This document shows positions 1 to 5,888 of a stretch of DNA of 10,291 nucleotides, piece by piece. The translations under genes and the position numbers were made by a program. The notes beneath the pieces are model-generated. The model was not told the DNA's origin, searched no databases, and saw only the letters and a list, made by a program, of their open reading frames with translations. Source of the DNA: an uncultured Coprococcus sp. (GTDB lineage: Bacteria > Bacillota_A > Clostridia > Lachnospirales > Lachnospiraceae); assembly GCA_900767685.1 (NCBI GenBank), contig CAAGAB010000057.1:1-10291 (forward strand). The letters are read 5' to 3'. Positions within the stretch are counted from its first letter, which is position 1; each line of letters opens with the position of its first letter.

Positions 1-1541
1 AAGAAGTTGAACAATGGTTTGTGGCTGTTCGGAGGGACTGCCAGCGGTGTGTCAGTACCCATGGCGCTGATGGCCTCTGCACCTTTCTCTGCCATAGGAT
101 ATATCGTGTTCTTGAAGTCTTCATAGGTATATCCAAATGCCTTCTGAAGTCTTGCCCTCTCCTCATCTGTGTATTCCTGAACTCTGATATTTGGAATCTT
201 CAGATCAGCAAGATGAACAAGGTTGCTGTCTACCCACTCTCCATATGGCTTTGCCAGTGCATATTTCTCCTTGATCTCCTCATCTGAGATAAGACGTCCA
301 TTCACTGTATCTACCAGGAGCATCTTGCCCGGTCTGAGTCGGTCTTTCTTCACGATCTTGGATGGAGCTACGTCCAGGACTCCGACCTCCGATGAAAGCA
401 CAAGGTAATCATCATCTGTTATATAGTATCTCGATGGTCTCAGGCCATTTCTGTCGAGGACTGCTCCCATGAGTTCACCGTCTGTGAATAATATAGAAGC
501 AGGGCCATCCCAAGGCTCCATCATAGTTGCATAATACTGATAGAAATCCTTCTTCTCCTGGCTCATAGCTCTGTCGTTCTCCCACGGCTCAGGGATCGTG
601 ATCATGACTGCCATAGGAAGTGGTATTCCGTTCAGCACCAGGAACTCAAGACAGTTATCAAGTCTTGCTGAATCTGAACCATCAGGATCAAGAACAGGCA
701 TAACCTTGTACATCTCATCCTGCATGATGGTCGACTCCATTGTCTCCTCACGGGCGATCATCTTGTCCTCATTTCCTCTTATTGTATTGATCTCACCGTT
801 ATGGCACAAATATCTGTATGGATGAGCTCTGAGCCATGATGGTGTTGTATTCGTTGAGAATCTTGAATGAACAAGTCCTATTGCTGACTCATAATCAGGA
901 TCCTGAAGGTCGTTGTAGAACATCCTGAGTTCACCGACTAGGAACATTCCTTTATATACTATGGTCTTACTCGAAAGTGATGGAACATATGTGTCATCAT
1001 TGCTCTCCTCGAATATTCTTCTGACAAAGTAGAGCTTTCTGTCAAAGTCCATACCTGCCTTCACTGTCTCAGGTCTTCTGATGAATGCCTGCATGATACA
1101 AGGCATAACATCTATCGCCTTCTTGCCGAGTATTCCAGGTGTTGTAGGAACCTCTCTCCAGCAAATAAACTCAAGTCCTTCTTTCTCAACTATGACCTCA
1201 AACATCTTCATAGCCTGCTTGCGGGCCAGCTCCTTCTGTGGAAAGAAGAACATTCCTATTCCATAATCGCCTTCCTTTCCAAGGTCGTATCCAAGCTCTG
1301 CCACGGCCTTGCTGAAGAACTTATGTGATATCTGAAGGAGTATACCTACACCATCTCCGGTCTTACCCTCTGCATCCTTTCCTGCTCTGTGCTCAAGATT
1401 CTCAACTATCTTGAGGGCATTGTTAACTGTGTCGTGAGTTTTGATACCCTTGATATTGACAACAGCACCGATACCGCAGTTATCATGCTCAAAGCTTGGG
1501 TCGTATAATCCGGTATTATCTGCTCTCTTATTCTCAATCAT
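1..1541 (-). CDS. gltB: Glutamate synthase large subunit, N-terminal part (partial, runs off left edge)
   Basis: Seen: an open frame of 513 codons with no stop to the window edge. Glutamate synthase uses glutamine and 2-oxoglutarate to make two glutamates in ammonia assimilation. The class II glutamine amidotransferase domain fills about residues 22-430. Cys22, in HDNCGIG, would be the N-terminal nucleophile after propeptide removal; Arg52 (LEHRAGK), HSRFSTNT from His225, Asn248-Gly249 (HNGEINTIRGN), WDGP at 344-347 and NGLRP at 365-369 are the conserved amidotransferase landmarks. The last 30 or so residues begin the central domain; the FMN/synthase and C-terminal domains lie outside. I chose ATG 1541, which gives a 21-residue propeptide and has AAAGGACGGA upstream. 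An in-frame ATG at 1562 would add seven residues but has no visible ribosome binding site. No frameshift seen. The family is clear; a ferredoxin-type enzyme cannot be excluded from this part alone. Confidence 0.95.
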   Translation of the reverse strand, partial: MIENKRADNTGLYDPSFEHDNCGIGAVVNIKGIKTHDTVNNALKIVENLEHRAGKDAEGKTGDGVGILLQISHKFFSKAVAELGYDLGKEGDYGIGMFFFPQKELARKQAMKMFEVIVEKEGLEFICWREVPTTPGILGKKAIDVMPCIMQAFIRRPETVKAGMDFDRKLYFVRRIFEESNDDTYVPSLSSKTIVYKGMFLVGELRMFYNDLQDPDYESAIGLVHSRFSTNTTPSWLRAHPYRYLCHNGEINTIRGNEDKMIAREETMESTIMQDEMYKVMPVLDPDGSDSARLDNCLEFLVLNGIPLPMAVMITIPEPWENDRAMSQEKKDFYQYYATMMEPWDGPASILFTDGELMGAVLDRNGLRPSRYYITDDDYLVLSSEVGVLDVAPSKIVKKDRLRPGKMLLVDTVNGRLISDEEIKEKYALAKPYGEWVDSNLVHLADLKIPNIRVQEYTDEERARLQKAFGYTYEDFKNTIYPMAEKGAEAISAMGTDTPLAVPPNSHKPLFNF

Positions 1542-1597
1542 GTCCTGTTCCGTCCTTTCCATGTTATTGCATTGTTATTACATTTTGCTTTTTGTCA

Positions 1598-1666
1598 TTC
1601 TCAACGATATTTTTCTTTTAACTTTTGTTTCTCAAGTAAATATTGCCATTTTTGTATTTTTCTCAA
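1598..1666 (-). repeat. Three TTGAGAA direct repeats at exact 31-bp spacing upstream of gltB
   Basis: Read on the gltB strand, TTGAGAA occurs at 1666-1660, 1635-1629 and 1604-1598, so successive copies start exactly 31 bp apart, close to three helical turns. The two distal copies share the longer form ACTTGAGAAA. The flanking bases are only weakly similar between units, so this is either a set of phased protein-binding sites or a decayed 31-bp tandem repeat. They lie 57 to 125 bases ahead of the gltB start codon. A further TTGAGAA at 1537-1531, inside codons 2-4 of gltB, is out of phase. Regulatory function is inference. Confidence 0.5.
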
Positions 1667-1685
1667 GTGTTTTATCGTTTTTGAT

Positions 1686-1714
1686 ATATTACTACCATTT
1701 ATAGCGTTTGTAAA
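1686..1714 (-). promoter_or_regulatory. Candidate gltB promoter
   Basis: On the minus strand, TTTACA at 1714-1709 (one mismatch to the -35 consensus), then 17 bases, then TAATAT at 1691-1686 (two mismatches to the -10 consensus). Transcription would start near 1679, giving a leader of about 138 bases that contains the three TTGAGAA repeats. The region is very AT-rich, so other hexamer pairs are possible (for example TTGATT near 1764). Weakly supported. Confidence 0.3.
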
Positions 1715-1920
1715 CAACTTTTTTTAGAAAGTTGTCTGATAGTTTTTAATTTTAGAAAAATCAAACTTATTGTATATTCATTTCATGTTATTGTTTCCAT
1801 TACGAAGAATATTGCTGGTTTAATTTCCCATAAACACATCCACGTTCCTATATATCTCTCAATTATTCGTAGATGGTTTGTTCCCCACAAAACAAGTTTT
1901 CTCTGTTTCAAAAAAACTTA

Positions 1921-1970
1921 AAAAAAGAACCCTCATACGATTGCCAACATGCATTCGTATGAGGATTCTC
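1921..1970 (-). terminator. Intrinsic terminator of the LCP gene
   Basis: Perfect 10-bp arms at 1931-1940 (CCTCATACGA) and 1955-1964 (TCGTATGAGG) enclose a 14-base loop. On the minus strand the stem continues through a G-U pair (1930/1965) and three more pairs and is followed directly by six T residues (1926-1921), then another T-rich run. The wobble pair works only in minus-strand RNA, which fits termination of the LCP transcript, whose stop codon is at 2026-2028, about 56 bases before the stem. Confidence 0.85.
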
Positions 1971-2025
1971 TTTATTATATATTATATTTATCTATTATGT
2001 TGCCATCCGCATCAGTCACTGATCA

Positions 2026-4815
2026 TCATTCATCCAGAATCATTCCCTTTGGCGGCTCTGTTATTGTTCTAAGATCGCCATTCTCACTGTCGTCTGATAT
2101 ACCGTCCCCTGGATTATCAGTCTCTATCTTGACCTTCTGAGCACTTACGCCGGTCTCCTTCTCCAGACTGGAACTTATCTGTTTTGATGCGTCAGAAACC
2201 TTGTAATGAGTATTACCATACAGATACTCATGCAGTGCCTGTACATTCGTTGCCATATCTGCGGCAACGAGACAGTTTCCCTTTTCTTCCAAATTCACAG
2301 CTTCATATGTGAATGGGAATCCAACAGTATCAACGACCTTATATTTTGCCACGTCATTCACGATATCCAGAATAGCATCTTTGTCGAGACTTGTTGATAT
2401 ACTCTTGAACGACACATCAACAAACGCGCTCAATGACCCGGTATCTGCCTTAACAAGCTTACCCATCACTTTCAAAAGAACAATTCTCTGTCTCTCAGTT
2501 CTTGTGATATCACCGCTGTCCGTAGAACGTATTCTGGAATATGCTACAGCCTGCTGTCCATCGAGAGTATACTGTCCTGCCTGAGTTATACCTGATGAGT
2601 ACTTTCCCGAAATACTTATCTGCTCTGCGAGATTTTTATTGAAGCTGTTGATCTCATTGTCTGCTATCTGTATATCAACACCACCAACTGCATCTATTAT
2701 ATTAGCCATGGCATTGAAATCCACTGCAACATAATCCGTTATATAAAGATCAAGATTCGTATTCAGTGTATTTATGGCTGTCACTGCGCCTCCAAGCTGG
2801 TATGCATAATTTACCTTTTGTGACTCAGTCATCGCACCACTGGCTATATCCATAAGCGTATCCCTATAGACAGATACAAGCTTTATCTCATGAGTTGATT
2901 CGTTAATGCTTACAATTATTATACTATCACTGTTAGTTCCAACATCCATATTCTGATCTCTGGAATCAACACCATATAATGCGATCGTGCGATATCCAGA
3001 GGTTGACTCTTTCACACCATTATTCACCAACAGCTGATCTTCACTGATCTCATTGATATTCATCTCATTATACTTCATTCTGGCATAATTTTTGGCATAA
3101 ATCACGCTTATCAATATAAGCAAGGCCAACAATACAAAGAAGGCTATAGCCCAAACCTTCGTGCTTATATTAATTTTCTTTCTTTCAGGATTTACCACTT
3201 TAGGATCTGCCTCATCAAGCAAATTCTCTCTGAAGAACTTCTCACTGTCTGATTCCTCGTCCTCCTCCGGTTCCTCCTCATCATCTTCAAGATCAACCGC
3301 ATCAAATCCCAGTGCCCTGCCAATCTCTCCGAGGCCCAGATCTTCTGTATCGGACTCTGAATATTTTAGCCTGTCCTCATCGATATCTCTTTCGATTCGT
3401 TCAAGAGCATCCATATCCAGAATATTTTTATCAGGTTTATTTTTACCTGACTCATTTTTATCTGAATCTGTTTTGCCGGATTCATTTTTATCAGAATCTG
3501 TTTTGCCGGACTCATTTTTATCAGACTCATTTTTTTCAGCGCTCTCTTTCACATCCGGCTTCATTGGTATATCCTCCGGACTCTGTTTCGCTGTAGTCTG
3601 GTCACTCACAGGAATCTCATCTGCCTTGACCTGATCATCCTCCGGTGCATCATCTGTATCCACCGATTGCTTCTCTGTTTTTACTTCCTGCTCTGGCTGA
3701 ATCTTCTCTGACTCAACTGTATGATCCGGATGTATTTTATCAATATCTGAATCTGAATTTGTCCTAGGCTCTGCCGTATCCAGCTCAGGCTGTACGTTCT
3801 CTGCATCTGAACTTATCTGAGTTTTCTCCATCTGTCTCCTCTGAAGTTCTTCCCGTACCCTTTTCTTTCTGGCTTCCTCTTTCTCGTTCTGTTCACGTTC
3901 GAGCTCGAGTCTCTCAACCTCTGCCTTTGCCTTTGCCACATTGCGCTGGGTTCTCTCCCAAGCTTCTCTACGCAGATTTTCGTGTCTCTGTCTGCTGTCC
4001 GCTTCCAGATTGCTTACCTCTCTGAGCAGATTGTCTACAGACGTAGATGCATGTTCTGTGGCACTGCCCACACGTCCAGCATAATCCCTCGGTCCTTTCT
4101 TCTTGTCCAAGTCTTCCCTCTTATCAGAATCTTTCCTCTTATCAGAATAATTCTGATTATTTCTCATTCTTCTTGAACGGCTGTTCTCATGATAATACTC
4201 ATCGTACTCGCCTACTGTCCCAGCAGATGCAGCCGGAGTCCTTACAGGTCTTGTATTTTCTTCTTCCAGTTTTACCGGTGTTCTATCGGCAGATATCTTT
4301 CTTCTCCTAGCTGTCCTATCAGCACGCTCTGTCCTGACAGCCGCATTTTCTTCCCTATAAACTGACTTTTCACTTTCATCAGTTGTCGGTCTCGCCGGCC
4401 TTGGCTTTCTAGTCATTGATGCCTTAGACTCTCTATCTGGCACTGCTTTTGAGCCATGTCTATCTGGCGCCGCCTTTGAGCCATGTCTATCTGGCGCCGC
4501 TTTTGAGTCATGTCCATCTGACACAGCCTTTGAGCCATGTCTATCTGGCGCCGTTTTTGAGTCATGTCCATCTGACACAGCCTTTGAGCCATGTCTATTT
4601 GCTCTGCCTTCGTCCTCTCCTCTCGCCCTTTGAACTCTTCCAGGCTGTTCATTATCTTTTTTTGGATTATCTTTTGCAGTTTTCTTTTTCTTCTTTTTTT
4701 CTCCAAACAATAAAGAACTCAAAATACCACCATCATCAAGATAATCATCGTCATCGTCAAGCCAAGCCATATCTTCATCATCGTAATCAGTTGATAATCT
4801 ATTCTTCTTATCCAT
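2026..4815 (-). CDS. LCP (LytR-CpsA-Psr) family glycopolymer transferase with a very long repeat-rich cytoplasmic N-terminus
   Basis: LCP enzymes transfer lipid-linked anionic or capsular glycopolymers to peptidoglycan outside the membrane. One transmembrane helix lies at about 553-574, after basic PERKKINISTK, and the LCP domain at about 610-785. Visible active-site landmarks are GVDSRD (615-620), TNSDS with Asp630, VYRDT with Arg651-Asp652, and SRIR (760-763) followed by Asp769, Arg772 and RQR (775-777). Residues 1-550 are predicted cytoplasmic and very polar: an acidic start, a lysine run (40-45), six 9-residue repeats (74-127), a long charged helix likely to form a coiled coil (about 258-335), 10-residue repeats (431-460) and an acidic patch (509-525). 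Typical LCP proteins have 300-500 residues, so the N-terminal region is the odd part. No LytR C-terminal domain is recognised in 840-929. The ATG start has AGAGGAG six or so bases upstream. The LCP call is firm; polymer substrate unknown. Confidence 0.93.
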   Translation of the reverse strand: MDKKNRLSTDYDDEDMAWLDDDDDYLDDGGILSSLLFGEKKKKKKTAKDNPKKDNEQPGRVQRARGEDEGRANRHGSKAVSDGHDSKTAPDRHGSKAVSDGHDSKAAPDRHGSKAAPDRHGSKAVPDRESKASMTRKPRPARPTTDESEKSVYREENAAVRTERADRTARRRKISADRTPVKLEEENTRPVRTPAASAGTVGEYDEYYHENSRSRRMRNNQNYSDKRKDSDKREDLDKKKGPRDYAGRVGSATEHASTSVDNLLREVSNLEADSRQRHENLRREAWERTQRNVAKAKAEVERLELEREQNEKEEARKKRVREELQRRQMEKTQISSDAENVQPELDTAEPRTNSDSDIDKIHPDHTVESEKIQPEQEVKTEKQSVDTDDAPEDDQVKADEIPVSDQTTAKQSPEDIPMKPDVKESAEKNESDKNESGKTDSDKNESGKTDSDKNESGKNKPDKNILDMDALERIERDIDEDRLKYSESDTEDLGLGEIGRALGFDAVDLEDDEEEPEEDEESDSEKFFRENLLDEADPKVVNPERKKINISTKVWAIAFFVLLALLILISVIYAKNYARMKYNEMNINEISEDQLLVNNGVKESTSGYRTIALYGVDSRDQNMDVGTNSDSIIIVSINESTHEIKLVSVYRDTLMDIASGAMTESQKVNYAYQLGGAVTAINTLNTNLDLYITDYVAVDFNAMANIIDAVGGVDIQIADNEINSFNKNLAEQISISGKYSSGITQAGQYTLDGQQAVAYSRIRSTDSGDITRTERQRIVLLKVMGKLVKADTGSLSAFVDVSFKSISTSLDKDAILDIVNDVAKYKVVDTVGFPFTYEAVNLEEKGNCLVAADMATNVQALHEYLYGNTHYKVSDASKQISSSLEKETGVSAQKVKIETDNPGDGISDDSENGDLRTITEPPKGMILDE
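3424..3534 (-). repeat. 30-bp tandem repeat inside the LCP gene
   Basis: Near-identical 30-bp units at 3451-3480 and 3481-3510, with a partial third to about 3540 and a diverged copy toward 3424. They encode a 10-residue period of the form SDKNESGKTD (residues 431-460). The period is a multiple of three, so copy-number change keeps the frame. It lies in the cytoplasmic part of the protein, well before the membrane helix. Confidence 0.9.
4435..4596 (-). repeat. Six 27-bp tandem repeats inside the LCP gene (54-bp higher-order unit)
   Basis: Six consecutive 9-residue units cover residues 74-127, alternating between the forms RHGSKAVSD and GHDSK(T/A)APD and then RHGSKA(A/V)PD. At DNA level, two adjacent 27-bp units together recur as a 54-bp block, for example from near 4505 and again near 4559 with almost no change, which indicates recent duplication. 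All units keep frame. A shortened copy (RESKA) follows at residues 128-132. The block is basic and histidine-bearing, unlike the acidic surroundings. Confidence 0.92.
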
Positions 4816-4875
4816 CGGAACTCCTCTTTTATTTATTTCATATTTCCATATCTAAAAATGTCGTTACCTCGCTAT

Positions 4876-4904
4876 ATAATACATTATATCGTATTCTTTT
4901 ACAA
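4876..4904 (-). promoter_or_regulatory. Candidate promoter of the LCP gene
   Basis: On the minus strand, TTGTAA at 4904-4899, a 17-base spacer, and TATTAT at 4881-4876. An overlapping perfect TATAAT at 4888-4883 lacks a good -35 element. Either would give a leader of roughly 50-60 bases before the LCP ATG at 4815. Placement is plausible, hexamer match moderate. Confidence 0.4.
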
Positions 4905-4943
4905 CATTTTATTCCATGTCTTGATAGCATGTCTTAATAACAT

Positions 4944-4972
4944 AAAAAGCTGGTCAATACGCACAGCTTTTT
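4944..4972. terminator. Terminator-like hairpin in the divergent intergenic region
   Basis: Arms AAAAAGCTG (4944-4952) and CAGCTTTTT (4964-4972) pair over nine bases with an 11-base loop and are followed on the plus strand by T-rich sequence; the minus strand also ends in five T residues. The odd point is position: it sits between two divergent promoters, upstream of both, where no known transcript should end. It may insulate the two units or end a short unannotated RNA. Confidence 0.5.
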
Positions 4973-4998
4973 TATATTTTTTCTTAAATGTATTTCAT

Positions 4999-5027
4999 TT
5001 GACACTTTATGCTATTGTAAGTATACT
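4999..5027 (+). promoter_or_regulatory. Strong sigma-A-type promoter for the glycosyltransferase/pyrophosphorylase unit
   Basis: TTGACA at 4999-5004 is a perfect -35 element; a 17-base spacer is followed by TATACT at 5022-5027, one mismatch from the -10 consensus. Transcription should start near 5034, leaving a leader of about 54 bases to the ATG at 5088. The leader carries a small inverted repeat, GATAG/CTATC at 5045-5049 and 5054-5058, and the ribosome binding site GGGGGAT just ahead of the start. This is the best promoter in the window and suggests fairly constitutive expression. Confidence 0.8.
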
Positions 5028-5087
5028 TATATTAATTATGTTCAGATAGAAATCTATCCAGCAATTATAAAATGGGGGATAACCAAA

Positions 5088-5831
5088 ATGGGAACAAACT
5101 TGGATAATTCATCCAAAATTACATTATCCGTTGTTATGCCAGCCTACAACGAAGAAGCTCACATAAAATACAATCTTCTAGAGACCAGCAGAATATTAAG
5201 CGGTTTTTTACACCGATACGAAATTATTGCTGTCAATGATGGAAGTGTTGATTCAACCGGTCAGCAGATTAAAGAAGCTTCTGAAATGGATTCTCACATA
5301 ATCGCTTCTGGCTATGAAGAAAATCACGGAAAGGGTTTTGCGATAACCACAGGGATTCAGAAAGCAAGAGGTAAATATATTGCGTTTCTAGATTCTGATC
5401 TGGAACTCAGTCCATCTTTATTAAAGAAGTTTATGAAACAAATGAAGTCCGAGGATGCCGATATCGTTATAGGATCAAAGCTTCACCCGGAATCCCAGCT
5501 GGACTATCCGCCGCTCAGAAGAGTCATGAGCTATACCTATTATGTAATGCTCAAGATGCTCTTTCATCTCGGTGTGCATGACACCCAGACAGGAATAAAG
5601 CTCTTCAAATCCGAAGTGATAAAGCCCATAGCAGCAGATCTTTCCGTAAACGGTTATGCGTTCGACATTGAAATACTTGTTGCGGCTCATCGACAGGGGT
5701 ATTCTATTTCTGAGGCACCGATAGTTCTCAACTACAGTCGGAATGATGCAGCAGATGGAAGAAGGATCAGAATCAAAGACATATGGCGGGTTTTCACTGA
5801 TACTATAGCGATCAAGAAAAAGTATCAGTAA
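5088..5831 (+). CDS. Family 2 glycosyltransferase, polyprenyl-phosphate (ALG5/DPM1-like) type
   Basis: A 247-residue cytosolic GT-A enzyme likely to move a sugar from a nucleotide-sugar to a lipid phosphate carrier at the inner membrane face. Visible in order: VVMPAYNEE (15-23) at the nucleotide-binding start, VNDGSVDST (49-57), NHGKGFAITTG (79-89), the metal-binding DSD at 102-104 in FLDSDLELSP, the DTQTGIKLF segment (165-173) and GYAFDIEIL (189-197). The KG.A..TG, DTQTG and AFD.E elements together are those of dolichyl- or undecaprenyl-phosphate sugar transferases. No transmembrane helix is seen, unlike GtrB-type enzymes, so it matches the ALG5-like core domain only. Start: ATG preceded by GGGGGAT about 9 bases upstream; no better in-frame start. 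It is first in a likely two-gene operon, 57 bases before the pyrophosphorylase gene and divergent from the LCP gene. The sugar (glucose or another hexose) cannot be told from sequence. Confidence 0.85.
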   Translation: MGTNLDNSSKITLSVVMPAYNEEAHIKYNLLETSRILSGFLHRYEIIAVNDGSVDSTGQQIKEASEMDSHIIASGYEENHGKGFAITTGIQKARGKYIAFLDSDLELSPSLLKKFMKQMKSEDADIVIGSKLHPESQLDYPPLRRVMSYTYYVMLKMLFHLGVHDTQTGIKLFKSEVIKPIAADLSVNGYAFDIEILVAAHRQGYSISEAPIVLNYSRNDAADGRRIRIKDIWRVFTDTIAIKKKYQ

Positions 5832-5888
5832 CCATCTAACACGGAGAGAGAATTTATTTACAATCTACATTACTACAAGGAGAATTTT

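Larger units (their letters stand above)
1542..2025. other. Gene-free region between gltB and the LCP gene
   Basis: About 480 bases without a credible gene; the short open frames here are AT-rich and lack family signatures or good ribosome binding sites. It lies between two minus-strand genes. It holds the LCP gene's terminator at the right end (1921-1970), a possible gltB promoter near 1686-1714, three phased TTGAGAA repeats (1598-1666), and an 8-bp inverted repeat at 1714-1721/1728-1735 (arms ACAACTTT and AAAGTTGT) just upstream of the promoter candidate. A looser pair of 10-base inverted arms with one mismatch lies at 1801-1810 and 1862-1871. I do not recognise a riboswitch or T-box. Confidence 0.7.

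Noticed and set aside
21..1266. Several plus-strand open frames of 60-90 residues
   Set aside because: All lie opposite gltB, whose frame is continuous and well conserved; none has a recognisable signature.
1801..1871. Distant inverted arms (1801-1810 and 1862-1871) as a small RNA or mobile-element end
   Set aside because: The arms have one mismatch, lie 51 bases apart, and the interior shows no supporting structure or T run; probably chance in AT-rich DNA.
3161..3634. 157-residue plus-strand open frame, serine-rich
   Set aside because: It lies wholly opposite the LCP gene and mirrors its Asp/Glu/Lys-rich codons and 30-bp repeats. No ribosome binding site or family signature.
4435..4596. 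CRISPR-like array
   Set aside because: Repeats are directly adjacent with no spacers and encode in-frame protein repeats.
4413..4706. 97-residue minus-strand frame inside the LCP gene with QIDMAQ repeats
   Set aside because: An alternative frame of the same repeats in the LCP coding strand. Kept only as context for the A-run observation, not as a gene.
4449..4937. 162-residue plus-strand open frame with repeated SHVYLAP units
   Set aside because: An antisense reading of the 27-bp repeats, which stay open in every frame because the period is a multiple of three. It then runs through the LCP promoter region.
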